A DNA stretch of 64,000 nt from Microbispora oryzae (GCF_017896165.1 NZ_JAFCNB010000004.1:310001-374000); one strand, 5' to 3'. Shown: positions 17,947 through 26,257, numbered from the stretch's first letter. The notes: generated by a model not told the origin, from the letters alone. Program-made: numbers and translations.

Positions 17947-18705
17947 TCACGCCCGGCGGCCCGACCGGCGGTAGCCGTACAGGGCGTAGACGCCGAAGAG
18001 CACGAGCCATCCGGCCAGTACGGCGACCTCGCGGGCGCCCGGGGCCTGTCCGAAGGCCACGTGCCACGACAGCGAGGCGTAGCTGTTGGACGGGGTCCAC
18101 TCCGCGATGTGCCGCAGCCAGGCGGGGAACCCGTCAACGGGCACCCACAGGCCGCCGACGATGGAGAGCAGGAGCATCGCGGTGATGTTGGCCATTCCGG
18201 AGGTCTGCCCGGTCAGCCGGTAGCCGTTGCCGAGGCCGAACAGCGAGAAGGGCACGGTGCCCGCCCACAGCAGGCCGGCGATGGACAGCCACTGACCTGC
18301 GTCCAGCGTGACGTGGTTGACCAGCGCCCCGGTGAGCAGGACGGCCACGATGCCGGGCACGACCACGACGGCGCCCGTCAGCACCTTCCCGGTCACCACC
18401 TGGACCGGAGCGAGCGGGGTGAGGCGGAGCCGGCGCAGCCATCCGGCCTCGCGGTCCTCGGCGAGGCCGCTGCCGTTGTTGAACGCGCTGCCGAGGGCGC
18501 CGTACGCCGCCATGCTCACCATGGTGAAGATCGCCGCGTGCCGCCTGTCCCCTGAGGCGAGCCCGAGGTTGGTGAAGACGAGGTACATGACGACGGGGGT
18601 GGCGACGCCGAAGACGACGTACCCGCCGTCGCGCGCGGTCCGCCGCAGTTCCAGCGCGACGTATCCCAGGGTCAGCCGGATCGGGCGGGGTGTCAGTGGG
18701 GCCAT
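17947..18705 (-). CDS. ABC-2 type exporter permease
   Basis: A 252-residue membrane protein with about six TM segments in the DrrB/ABC2_membrane arrangement: YVALELRRTARDGGYVVFGVATPVVMYLVF, then a cytoplasmic EDREAGWLRRLRLTPL coupling motif, GLWVPVDGFPAWLRHIAEWTPSNSY near the last loop, and a basic YGYRRSGRRA tail. The ATG overlaps the ATPase stop (TGATG), so the two subunits are translationally coupled. With the ATPase it forms a small exporter; the following kinase and regulator suggest response to membrane or antibiotic stress, as in DesKR or LiaSR systems, but the substrate is unknown. Confidence 0.92.
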   Translation of the reverse strand: MAPLTPRPIRLTLGYVALELRRTARDGGYVVFGVATPVVMYLVFTNLGLASGDRRHAAIFTMVSMAAYGALGSAFNNGSGLAEDREAGWLRRLRLTPLAPVQVVTGKVLTGAVVVVPGIVAVLLTGALVNHVTLDAGQWLSIAGLLWAGTVPFSLFGLGNGYRLTGQTSGMANITAMLLLSIVGGLWVPVDGFPAWLRHIAEWTPSNSYASLSWHVAFGQAPGAREVAVLAGWLVLFGVYALYGYRRSGRRA

Positions 18706-19613
18706 CAGACGGTCTCCTTCCGGATCAGGGCGACGAAGGCGTCCTCCAGGTTCGCGGGGACGACCTGAAGGTCGCGTACGGCTCCCGCCTCGGCGAGGGC
18801 CATGACGGTGGCGTCGGGGTCCCCGCTGCGCAGGTGGGCCCGGTCGCCGTGGATCTCCAGATGGCGGACTCCCGGCAGCGCGCCCAGCCAGGTCGCGTCG
18901 CCACGGGCGGTGACGCTCACGGTGGTCAGCGCGACGGCCCGTTTGATGTCGGCGCTCGTGCCGTCCGCGATCACCCGGCCGCGGTCGACGACGATGATTC
19001 GATCGGCCTGCTCGTCGGCCTCCTCCAGGTAGTGGGTCGAGAACAGGATGGTCCTGCCCCGGCTGGCCAGGCCCCGCATGCTGTCCCAGAACTCGCGCCT
19101 GGCCTCGACGTCCAGCGCGGCCGTCGGCTCGTCGAGCACGAGCAGATCGGGGTCGCCGGCCAGGGCGGTCGCGTACCGGACGCGCTGGGCCTGCCCGCCG
19201 GACAGCCGGTCGACGCGGCGGTCCCGCAGGTGGGTGATCTGGGCCAGCGCCAGCAGCCGGTCGAGGGGCAGGGGAGCGGGGTAGGTCCCGGCGAGGAAGC
19301 CGAGCAGTTCCCGCACGGTGACGCGCGGGATCAGCCCGCCCTCCTGGGGCATGGCGCCCACCCGACCGCGGCGCACGGCACGCTCGGGATCCAGCCCGAA
19401 GACCGTCGCCCGCCCGGAGTCGGGTGGCAGCAGCCCCAGCAGGACGCCGATGGCGGTCGACTTTCCCGCGCCGTTCGGGCCGAGCAGGGCGACGGTCTGT
19501 CCACGGGGGACGCGGAGGGTGAGGTCGTCCACGGCCCGGACGGAGCCGAAGGTCTTCGTCACCGATTCGAGGGAGACGGCGTTGGTTTCCACGGTCCCAA
19601 CGTAGAAATCCAC
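18705..19613 (-). CDS. ABC exporter ATP-binding protein (DrrA-like)
   Basis: A 302-residue ATPase: Walker A LLGPNGAGKST, Q-loop MPQEGG, signature RLSGGQAQRV, Walker B LLVLDEPTAALD and H-loop FSTHYLEEAD, then a C-terminal extension of about 85 residues as in DrrA-type exporters. GTG at 19613 is the longest start; GTG at 19592 (VETNAVSLESVTKTF) better matches family N-termini, and neither has a good ribosome site. First gene of the exporter/two-component operon. Dispersed motif C lies 56 bases upstream and could be its operator. Confidence 0.92.
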   Translation of the reverse strand: MDFYVGTVETNAVSLESVTKTFGSVRAVDDLTLRVPRGQTVALLGPNGAGKSTAIGVLLGLLPPDSGRATVFGLDPERAVRRGRVGAMPQEGGLIPRVTVRELLGFLAGTYPAPLPLDRLLALAQITHLRDRRVDRLSGGQAQRVRYATALAGDPDLLVLDEPTAALDVEARREFWDSMRGLASRGRTILFSTHYLEEADEQADRIIVVDRGRVIADGTSADIKRAVALTTVSVTARGDATWLGALPGVRHLEIHGDRAHLRSGDPDATVMALAEAGAVRDLQVVPANLEDAFVALIRKETV

Positions 19614-19668
19614 GAGGCGCGCCAGTAGATCGATGAATCCGCGGTACGACGGGACAAAAGTACTGGTG

Positions 19669-19702
19669 ATCTACATCGTAAAGGCGTCGGCTCGGGTCAG
19701 GA
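19669..19702. promoter_or_regulatory. Dispersed motif copy C
   Basis: Begins ATCTACATCGTAAAGGCG on the plus strand and overlaps the last codons of the glycosyltransferase gene. 30 of 34 bases match copy E at 48447-48480. It lies upstream of the ABC exporter operon. Confidence 0.5.
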
Positions 19703-20998
19703 GGGCCGACGGGCGCGGACGAGGGAGTCGAGCAGGTCGTCCCAGCGGGCACCGACGACGTCGAGCCCGTACGCGGTGGCGGTCTCCTTGCCCCGGCTGC
19801 CGAGCTTGTGCCGGAGATCCTCGTCCTCGATCACCGAGCAGATCGCGTCGGCCATGGCGTGGATCTTCCCGGGCTGCACCAGCAGGCCGTCGAGTCCGTG
19901 GGTGATCAGCTCGGCCGGCCCGGTCGGGCAGTCGTAGCTGACCACGGGCAGCCCCTTGCTCATCGCCTCGAGCAGCACCATCGGCATGCCCTCGCGGCGC
20001 GAGCTGAGCACGAACATCGACGCCGCGCCGAGCTCGGCCCCCACGTCGGAGACCGGCCCGGCCAGGATGACCCGGCCGGTCAGCCCCCGCTTGTCGATGG
20101 ACGCCCGCAGCCGCTCCTCGCGGGGCCCTGACCCGATGATGCGCAACGTCCAGTCGGGGTGCCGCTCGGCCACGTGAGCCCACGCCCGGATGAGCAGGTC
20201 GTAGCCCTTGACGTGGGTGAGCCTGCCGACGGTCACGACCGTCTTGGCCGTCAGCGCGGAGTCGCCGCCCGTCAGCGGCGGCACGGCGTTGGGGATCCGG
20301 GTCAGGACGCGAGGAGGAGTGCGCCCGCCCTTCCCGTAGGCCCGCTCGTACGCGAGGAGGTCGGTCGGCGTCAGCGTGACCAGAGCGTCGAGCCTGCCGT
20401 ACCGGCGCATGATCTGGCCGCGGACGCGTGGCCCGTGGGCGGACAGATGGCTGTGTTCCTGGCCCACGGTGATGATCTCGGGTGGGGCGAAACGCGCCGC
20501 GATCAGGTTGAGCCCGGGGCGGGTGCCGAGGAGGATGCCCCGGCGGCGCGAACGGACGTACCGGACGATCTTGAGGTCGGTACGGAGACTGAACCAGTGA
20601 TAGGCGGGCTCGTCCTCGGGCACGAGGCGGCTGGGAAAGCGTGACAGCAGGCCCCGGCGTCTGGGCAGCCTGTCGTCGAGGTAGCGGATCCGGACGCCGG
20701 GCGGCACCGGGAAGAAGGGCTCGTCGCGTTCGCGGACCACGCTGACGATCTCGACGTCGTGGGTCCTGGCGAGGTGGCCGGCCAGATTGAAGACGGTCCG
20801 GATCGTGCCGCCCATCCCGTTGGCGTGGAGCAGCAGGATGCGGATCTCACGGCCGTCCGGCGGCGGTGCCGTACGGGCGCGCCGCCGGTCGCGGGCCTCC
20901 AGCGCCCGCACGAGTAAGCGTGCCACGCGGCGGGTCGGCGACCCTGAAGCCCGTGAAGACCCTGAAGTCCCTGAAGATGCTGACGACGTTAAGGACAC
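19697..20998 (-). CDS. Glycosyltransferase family 4 protein
   Basis: A 433-residue GT-B enzyme. The N-terminal acceptor domain has LLHANGMGGTIRTVFNLAGHLA; the C-terminal nucleotide-sugar domain has TVVTVGRLTHVKGYDLLIRAW, GSGPREERL, VFVLSSRREGMPMVLLEAMSKGLPVVSYDC-type E-x7-E and GLLVQPG. It resembles enzymes that add sugars to poly(glycerol/ribitol) or surface polymers, but the acceptor cannot be read. The first about 45 residues are Ser/Arg-rich and encoded by 9-bp repeats. GTG start; some of this leader may not be translated. It stands alone, with an exporter operon downstream. Confidence 0.9.
   Translation of the reverse strand: MSLTSSASSGTSGSSRASGSPTRRVARLLVRALEARDRRRARTAPPPDGREIRILLLHANGMGGTIRTVFNLAGHLARTHDVEIVSVVRERDEPFFPVPPGVRIRYLDDRLPRRRGLLSRFPSRLVPEDEPAYHWFSLRTDLKIVRYVRSRRRGILLGTRPGLNLIAARFAPPEIITVGQEHSHLSAHGPRVRGQIMRRYGRLDALVTLTPTDLLAYERAYGKGGRTPPRVLTRIPNAVPPLTGGDSALTAKTVVTVGRLTHVKGYDLLIRAWAHVAERHPDWTLRIIGSGPREERLRASIDKRGLTGRVILAGPVSDVGAELGAASMFVLSSRREGMPMVLLEAMSKGLPVVSYDCPTGPAELITHGLDGLLVQPGKIHAMADAICSVIEDEDLRHKLGSRGKETATAYGLDVVGARWDDLLDSLVRARRPS
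20941..20994. repeat. 9-bp tandem repeat in the glycosyltransferase 5' end
   Basis: Units ACCCTGAAG, CCCGTGAAG, ACCCTGAAG, TCCCTGAAG, then degenerate ATGCTGACG and ACGTTAAGG. Each unit is three codons, so copy-number change would keep the reading frame while altering a Ser/Gly-rich leader. Confidence 0.65.
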
Positions 20999-21068
20999 GG
21001 TCGTCCCCCGTTCCCTCGAAGTTTGTCCCCCTTTTCTCAGACGTTTCCCAGGATCTTAATGTTGATGT

Positions 21069-21096
21069 GATCTATCTCACTATAAATCGATAGATC
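21069..21096. repeat. Inverted repeat at the methyltransferase 3' end
   Basis: GATCTATC (21069-21076) and GATAGATC (21089-21096) with 12 AT-rich bases between, spanning the stop codon at 21080-21082. Locally AT-rich; could act as a weak terminator or as an upstream element of the glycosyltransferase gene. Confidence 0.4.
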
Positions 21097-21799
21097 GGAT
21101 AAATCGGTATATAGCGGTCTGCTTCGTGGGGGTGTCTTCCAGGACGGCCGGCACGTCGTACGTCGCGACCCGGGTGGCGACCCCGGGCGGGAGGTGGGTG
21201 CAGGCGCGGTCGGGCACTCCGGCGAGGGCGACACCGGGCCGTGAGAGGAACGGGATCACGCGTTCGGCCAGGGGCCGCTCGTAGAGGACGTCCCCGGCCA
21301 GCACGACGTCCTGGCCGGGGGCGCGGTCGAGCAGGTCCCCGGGGAGCAGGCGGACGCTCACCCCGTTGGCGCGGGCGTTCAGGGCGGTGGCCGCGAGGGC
21401 GTTCGGATCGACGTCGTTGGCGGTCACCTCGGCCGCGCCCGCCAGGGCGGCGGCGACGGCGACCAGCCCGGAGCCGGTGGCGACGTCGAGCACGGTGCGT
21501 CCCCGGACGAGCTCCGGATGATCGAGGATGTGCCGGGCCAGCGCCTGCCCGCCCGCCCACGGATAGGCCCAGAACGGCAGCCGCCCGGCCAGCTCCCAGA
21601 GCTCGTACAGCTCCCCCTCAGTGCCGTCGGTGCTGTCGGTGCCGTCGCGGCCGGGTGCGCCGACCGTCCCGGGCCGGGCCGCAGTGCGCAGCCGGATCTC
21701 CGGGACGTACGGCACCGGGGCGAGCGTGGTGTGATCGCGGACGAAGGCCGCGAGGGCGGGGTCCGGCGCCGGGCCGGGCGGGATCGCGACGTCGTCCAC
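21080..21799 (-). CDS. Class I SAM-dependent methyltransferase (ETFBKMT/L11-MT-like)
   Basis: A 239-residue protein. Motif I is VLDVATGSGLVAVAAALAGA, motif II TANDVDPNAL, then NGVSVRLLPGDLLD and DVVLAGDVLYERPLAERV, the arrangement of the small lysine/protein methyltransferases typified by ETF-beta lysine methyltransferase. The N-terminal FVRDHTTLAPVPYVPEIRLR and LPFWAYPWAGGQALARHI are typical of that group. The last codons are AT-rich compared with the rest of the gene (IYRFIRSIDL), in keeping with the AT-rich intergenic that follows. GTG start. Substrate not certain. Confidence 0.85.
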   Translation of the reverse strand: MDDVAIPPGPAPDPALAAFVRDHTTLAPVPYVPEIRLRTAARPGTVGAPGRDGTDSTDGTEGELYELWELAGRLPFWAYPWAGGQALARHILDHPELVRGRTVLDVATGSGLVAVAAALAGAAEVTANDVDPNALAATALNARANGVSVRLLPGDLLDRAPGQDVVLAGDVLYERPLAERVIPFLSRPGVALAGVPDRACTHLPPGVATRVATYDVPAVLEDTPTKQTAIYRFIRSIDL

Positions 21800-21890
21800 G
21801 CCGCGATCGTATCCGGGGAGGCGGAATCGTCCGCCCGACTCCGCCGGGAGCCGGTGATCCGTATGGCCGCACCCACCGGGGCGCGGGCGC

Positions 21891-22925
21891 TCAGATGATC
21901 GTGAGCTGCTGTGGCGCCGGGGGAGCCGCCGGGCGGGGCGCCCGCTCGGACCCGCGGGCCCCGCGCGGTCGTGAGCTGCTCATCCCGAACCTCCGCGCGA
22001 GCTCGGCCACCTGCCGGGTGAGGCGATCCTGATACGCCTTCGGCGCGTAGGCGCCCCTGCCGTACAGCTCCTGATAGCGGGGGACCAGCCGGGGGTGCTC
22101 CCGGGACAGCCACGCCAGGAACCACTCGCGCGCTCCGGGCCGCAGGTGCAGCGCCATCGGGGCGACGTAGGTCGCCCCGGCATCGGCGATCTCCCGGACG
22201 GTGCTCGCGAGCGCCTCCGGGGAGTCGGACAGGTAGGGGAGGATCGGGGCCATCAGCACGCCGCAGCGGATGCCCCGCTCGTTGAGCGTGGCGCAGACCT
22301 CCAGCCGCTTGCGGGGGGCGGGGGTCCCCGGCTCGACCGTCCGCCAGAGGTCCTGGTCGGTGAAGCCGACGGAGACCGCCGCGCTCACGTCGGTCACCTC
22401 GGCGGCCTCGGCGAGCAGGTCGAGGTCGCGCAGGATGAGCGACCCCTTGGTGAGGATCGAGAAGGGGTTGGCGGCGTCCCGGAGGGCGGCGAGGATGCCC
22501 GGCATGAGCCGGTAGCGGCCCTCGGCCCGCTGGTAGACGTCGACGTTGGTGCCCATGGCGATCGGCTGCCCGGTCCACCGGGGAGAGGCCAGCTCCCGCC
22601 GGACGAGGTCGGGGGCGTTGACCTTCACCACGATCTTGGAGTCGAAGTCGTGCCCGGAATCGAGGTCGAGGTATTCGTGCGTCCTGCGGGCGAAGCAGTA
22701 GACGCAGGCGTGGCTGCATCCCCGATAGGGATTGATGGTCCATTCGAACGGGACCCGGCTCGCGCCGGGCACGCGGTTGATGATCGAGCGGGCCTGGACC
22801 TCGTAGAAGGTGATGCCGCGGAACTCCGGCGTATCGAAGGTCCGCGTGACCGCGCCACCGGCGAAGAGAGGAATGGCCTGTTCGTCCCGGCTCGGCTCGG
22901 CCAGGCGCAGGTGGTCCCAGCGCAT
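21891..22925 (-). CDS. Rv2578c-type radical SAM protein
   Basis: A 344-residue protein started at MRWDHL, the N-terminus common in this family (MGS at 22934 is an alternative). The cluster motif is CSHACVYCFARRTHEYLD (C-x3-C-x2-C binding a 4Fe-4S cluster), followed by KVNAPDLVRREL and an SPL-like barrel with TKGSLILRDLDLL and VAVSV-type strands. The family resembles spore photoproduct lyase-like enzymes; no reaction is established. The about 35-residue C-terminus is basic and Pro/Ala-rich. Divergent from the DUF3040 gene. Confidence 0.9.
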   Translation of the reverse strand: MRWDHLRLAEPSRDEQAIPLFAGGAVTRTFDTPEFRGITFYEVQARSIINRVPGASRVPFEWTINPYRGCSHACVYCFARRTHEYLDLDSGHDFDSKIVVKVNAPDLVRRELASPRWTGQPIAMGTNVDVYQRAEGRYRLMPGILAALRDAANPFSILTKGSLILRDLDLLAEAAEVTDVSAAVSVGFTDQDLWRTVEPGTPAPRKRLEVCATLNERGIRCGVLMAPILPYLSDSPEALASTVREIADAGATYVAPMALHLRPGAREWFLAWLSREHPRLVPRYQELYGRGAYAPKAYQDRLTRQVAELARRFGMSSSRPRGARGSERAPRPAAPPAPQQLTII

Positions 22926-23060
22926 ACTCCCCATTAGAACAAGATTTCGATGCCGATCGCAACCGCCAACGCTCCGTAAATCGATTCCCTCGAAACGGCT
23001 AACGATCTTCATCGATGGGCAGAACGACGGCACACACCTCGCGTTCTGGAGAGTTGCGTC

Positions 23061-23333
23061 ATGGCCTGGTCGCAGGACGAAGAGCGAATGCTGGCGATGA
23101 TCGAGCGGCACCTCAGCGACGATGACCCGAAGCTGGCCGCACGGCTCCAGTCGTTCAACCAGCGCGTGGAGCGCGGGAAGCATCAGCGGCGCCGGTCGAC
23201 GGACCGGCCGCCCCGCCGCAGGCCGAGCCGCTCGACTGTGATCATCGCGGTCAGCTGGCTGCTCATAGCGACGCTGATCGCCACTCTGCTCGTCATGGCG
23301 CTCCGCCACGACGCCGCCGCGTTCCCCATCTGA
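23061..23333 (+). CDS. DUF3040 family membrane protein
   Basis: A 90-residue protein with the family's N-terminus WSQDEERMLAMIERHLSDDDPKLAARLQSF (residues 3-32), a basic linker and one C-terminal hydrophobic segment (VIIAVSWLLIATLIATLLVMAL, about 59-80). DUF3040 proteins are common actinobacterial small membrane proteins of unknown role. The single, rather than double, TM segment makes it a short member. Divergent from the radical SAM gene; GGAGAG lies upstream of the ATG. Confidence 0.85.
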   Translation: MAWSQDEERMLAMIERHLSDDDPKLAARLQSFNQRVERGKHQRRRSTDRPPRRRPSRSTVIIAVSWLLIATLIATLLVMALRHDAAAFPI

Positions 23334-23691
23334 CCGGACGGCCCGGCCGGCGGCGTGCCACGCCCCGGCGCGGACTGAACGTTTCAACGGCGTGGCCCGG
23401 GTTCCCTTCGGCCGCCGATCGGCTCGCCGGATGGGCGGGCGGCCGCGTTCGTCCAGGTGAGGCGGTCATCGGCGCGGCGCACGACCGGTCACCGCGACAC
23501 GGGTGATCACATCGCGTCTCACTCGGCGAACGCCGCACCGGGCGACTGATCGCGACCGGCCGCTTGGTCGCTTAATTTCGGGACGCGCGGCCGACGGTGC
23601 GCCGCGTGGCGTGCCGGTGGCCTGCCGCCCCCGGCCGGCACCCCGACGCGGGCGGCAGCCGACCGTCGTCGTTTCCCGAAAGGACTTCCTG
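23334..23691 (+). other. Upstream region of the secreted CBM2 protein
   Basis: 358 bases without a convincing gene. Notable are TGAACGTTTCA (arms TGAA/TTCA, about 23377-23387), which could be a regulator site, and a 7-bp inverted repeat GTGCCGG/CCGGCAC at 23611-23641. AAAGGA at 23679-23684 is the ribosome site of the next gene. An in-frame upstream GTG at 23503 lacks support. Confidence 0.45.
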
Positions 23692-25149
23692 ATGAGACGA
23701 AGTCTCGCCACCGGACTGGCCGCCGCGCTGGTCGCCGCCGGTGGAGTCGCAACGGTGACGATGCCGGCCGCGGCGGCCGCCGGATGCAAGGTGACCTACA
23801 AGATCGCGAACCAGTGGGGCGGCGGCTTCCAAGGCGACGTGGCCATCACCAACCTCGGCGACCCGATCAGCGCCTGGAAGCTGGAGTTCGACTTCCCCGA
23901 CTCCGGCCAGAGAATCGCCTCCGGCTGGAACGCCACCTGGACGCAGACCGGCGCGCACGTGACCGCCACCAGCATGGCCTACAACGGCTCCATCGCCACC
24001 AACGCCACGGCCGGCGGCATGGGATTCACCGCGAACCTCACCGGCGCCAACCCCTTACCCACCACCTTCTGGGTCAACGGCGCCATGTGCAGCGGCCCCG
24101 CGACCCTCACCCCCACGCCGACGCCGACTCCCACGCCGACCCCCACCGCGACACCGACGCCGACCCCCAGCCCCACCCCGACACCGACGCCGAGCGTCAC
24201 CCCCACGCCGGGCACGCCGCGTCCCGGTGTCGGACCGTGCACGCCGGGCACGACCTACCCCAATCCGCTGCCGTCGTCGTCGGTGACCGCCACCAAGATC
24301 CGGGACGGGTTCAACTTCCTGGAAGGCCCGGTCTGGGACGCCACCACCCAGAGCCTGCTGCTGACGCTCATGCGCGACGGCACCGGGCCGGAGGGCGTCC
24401 AGCCATCGGACGTGCTGCGATTCACCGAGCCGAACACCTTCCAGACCCTCATCTCCGGTTCCGGCAGCAACGGCCTGGCCCTCAGCCGGGACGGCGGCAC
24501 CCTGCTGGCCGCGACACACGACCAGCGGAGTGTCTCCTCCTTCCGCCTGACCGACCTGACACGCGGCGTGGTCGCCTCCTCCTACCAGGGCCACGCCTTC
24601 AACTCGCCCAATGACCTCACCGTCGGCGCCGACGGCACCGTCTACTTCACCGACCCCGACTTCCAGCGCGCCAACCGGGCCGACCAGATGTCCGGCCGCA
24701 CCGGCGTCTTCCGGGTCAAGAACGGCGTCGTCTCGCTGATCGACGACACCATCCGGGAGCCGAACGGCATCGTGCTCTCGCCCGACGGCAGGACGCTCTA
24801 CGTCGGCGGCAACGGCACGGGCCGGATCTACAAGTGGCCGGTCAACTCCGACGGCAGCGTCGGCTCCCGCACGGACTTCGCGTCCCTCAACGGTTCGGAC
24901 GGCGCCACCATCGACTGTGCCGGCAACCTCTACCAGGCCTCCTTCAACGACGGCAAGATCCACGTGTACGCGCCCTCCGGCGTGCAGCTCGGCACCATCT
25001 CCGCCGGACTGAACACCACCAACGTCGCCTTCGGCGGCTCCGACGGCCGGACGCTGTACATCACCTCGGGCGCACCCTCCCGCGGCGGGAACACCGGAAA
25101 CTTCGGCCTCTACCGTGTCCGCTTGAACGTCCCCGGCTGGCCGTACTGA
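23692..25149 (+). CDS. Secreted CBM2 - Pro/Thr linker - SMP-30-like propeller protein
   Basis: A 485-residue exoprotein. Signal peptide residues 1-27 (ends PAAAAA). Family 2 carbohydrate-binding module at about 29-133: KVTYKIANQWGGGFQGDVAITN, ISAWKLEFDFPDSG, SGWNATWTQTG, with conserved Trp and a terminal Cys pair, expected to bind cellulose or chitin. A TPTP-rich linker spans about 140-178. The rest is an SMP-30/gluconolactonase-type six-bladed propeller: FLEGPVWDATTQSLLLT, SPNDLTVGADGTVYFTDP, EPNGIVLSPDGRTLYVGG and GSDGATIDCAGNLY. Metal-site Glu, Asn and Asp are visible, so lactonase activity is plausible. Confidence 0.9.
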   Translation: MRRSLATGLAAALVAAGGVATVTMPAAAAAGCKVTYKIANQWGGGFQGDVAITNLGDPISAWKLEFDFPDSGQRIASGWNATWTQTGAHVTATSMAYNGSIATNATAGGMGFTANLTGANPLPTTFWVNGAMCSGPATLTPTPTPTPTPTPTATPTPTPSPTPTPTPSVTPTPGTPRPGVGPCTPGTTYPNPLPSSSVTATKIRDGFNFLEGPVWDATTQSLLLTLMRDGTGPEGVQPSDVLRFTEPNTFQTLISGSGSNGLALSRDGGTLLAATHDQRSVSSFRLTDLTRGVVASSYQGHAFNSPNDLTVGADGTVYFTDPDFQRANRADQMSGRTGVFRVKNGVVSLIDDTIREPNGIVLSPDGRTLYVGGNGTGRIYKWPVNSDGSVGSRTDFASLNGSDGATIDCAGNLYQASFNDGKIHVYAPSGVQLGTISAGLNTTNVAFGGSDGRTLYITSGAPSRGGNTGNFGLYRVRLNVPGWPY

Positions 25150-25154
25150 CCTGG

Positions 25155-25182
25155 GGCCGCGCCGGTCGAGCCCGGCGCGGCC
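25155..25182 (+). terminator. Terminator after the CBM2 gene
   Basis: Perfect 11-bp stem (25155-25165 with 25172-25182), 6-nt loop, 5 bases after the stop and followed by TGTCATTG. Confidence 0.75.
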
Positions 25183-25204
25183 TGTCATTGCACCAGGCCC
25201 GTAC

Positions 25205-25248
25205 GGCGGGGCCCCGCCCGGCGGGTAGAGCGCGGGCGGGGCCCCGCC
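25205..25248 (-). terminator. Twin palindrome, terminator of the methyltransferase gene
   Basis: GGCGGGGCCCCGCC, itself a perfect palindrome, occurs at 25205-25218 and 25235-25248. The copies can fold alone or with each other. They begin 4 bases after the stop of the minus-strand methyltransferase gene. Confidence 0.65.
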
Positions 25249-25252
25249 GGCG

Positions 25253-26116
25253 TCAGCGGGCGGTCAGGCGGGCATGGGTCAGGACCGACAGGCGGCTCGG
25301 GGCCAGCGCGTCCGGCCTCCGCCACAGGGACTGGTCGACGGACTCGCGCTGCCCGGCGTGCTCGATCACCTCGAAACCGTGCGCGCCGAGGAGAGAGGCC
25401 ATCTCCTCGGGGCCGAAGAAGGACAGCCACGCCTCGCCGCGCTCGGCGGCGAACGGCATGACCTGCTCGACGTACGACTGACCGCGGGCGTCGCGCAGTT
25501 CCTCGGGCAGCATGTAGTCGAGGACGATCTCTGTGCCGGGCGCGAAGCCCGCGATCATCGCGAGAGTGCCGTCGACGGCGTCGCGGGTCAGGTACATGAC
25601 GACGCCCAGCCACGCGACCAGGGCGGGCCGGGTGGGGTCGAAGCCCGCGGCGACGAGAGCGTCCGCGGGGGACCGTGACTCGAAGTCGGCGGGGACGAAC
25701 GTGAGGGTGGGCGGGATCGCGATCCCCGCCTTGTCGAACCGGGCGCGCTTCCACTCCTGGGTCGCCGGATGGTCGACCTCGAAGATCTGGACGCGCTGCG
25801 CGAGGGGCGACCGCAGGGCGAAGGAGTCGAGGCCGGCCCCGAGGATCACGTACTGTCCGACGCCGCGCCCCACGCCCTCTTCCAGGCGGTCCTCGGTGTA
25901 ACGGGCGCGGGTGACCACGGCGGCTCGGGCCGACGCCAGAACCGGGTGCGCGCCGTTCGCCCGGTGATAGTGCACCAGCGTCTCGGCGGCGTCTCCGAGC
26001 AGCTCGTACGCGAGGGTGTCCCGGAAGATGAGGGGTTCGTCGTCGACGATCAGATGGGCCGCCCGCGCCGCGGCGGCGGTGAGGGCGGTCTGGCTGGGTT
26101 CTCCATTGCTGTTCAC
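25253..26116 (-). CDS. SAM-dependent methyltransferase, TIGR00027/LCMT-like
   Basis: A 287-residue protein of the leucine carboxyl methyltransferase superfamily common in actinobacteria. Seen: ARAAVVTRARYTEDRLEE, the SAM loop QYVILGAGLDSFALRSP (residues about 88-104), IFEVDHPATQEWKRAR, and ALVAWLGVVMYLTRDAVDGTLAMI. Small-molecule O-methylation is likely from family knowledge; substrate unknown. GTG start. The 140 bases upstream are strikingly AT-rich and contain a 6-bp inverted repeat, so regulation by a dedicated factor is possible. Confidence 0.88.
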   Translation of the reverse strand: MNSNGEPSQTALTAAAARAAHLIVDDEPLIFRDTLAYELLGDAAETLVHYHRANGAHPVLASARAAVVTRARYTEDRLEEGVGRGVGQYVILGAGLDSFALRSPLAQRVQIFEVDHPATQEWKRARFDKAGIAIPPTLTFVPADFESRSPADALVAAGFDPTRPALVAWLGVVMYLTRDAVDGTLAMIAGFAPGTEIVLDYMLPEELRDARGQSYVEQVMPFAAERGEAWLSFFGPEEMASLLGAHGFEVIEHAGQRESVDQSLWRRPDALAPSRLSVLTHARLTAR

Positions 26117-26257
26117 ACAGAGAACATAAATTACTCTTCGCCAATCATATCAGGCGAATAAATTTTTCCGATATCGCCAGAATAACGAATTGGTTTACTA
26201 GCTCTGGTTATCTCGACATCGGTCTGGCGTTCTTCGCCGGGATAAACGCCTGGATCC
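26117..26257 (-). promoter_or_regulatory. AT-rich promoter region of the methyltransferase gene
   Basis: Well under genome-average GC. Contains the inverted repeat TTCGCC-N10-GGCGAA (26137-26158) and an A/T run AATAAATTTTT. It lies between the PBP stop and the methyltransferase start. Confidence 0.5.

Noticed and set aside
23377-23392. TGAACGTTTCA as a cellulose-regulator (CebR) box
   Set aside because: CebR sites read TGGGAGCGCTCCCA; the resemblance is too weak to name a regulator.
24105-24225. Short tandem CCCACGCCGAC-like repeats, CRISPR-like at first sight
   Set aside because: They encode the Thr-Pro linker of the CBM2 protein in frame; no spacers of constant length.
19697-26116. Glycosyltransferase plus methyltransferases as a biosynthetic gene cluster
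   Set aside because: No polyketide, peptide, terpene or RiPP core enzyme nearby; genes are separately transcribed and of mixed conserved families.
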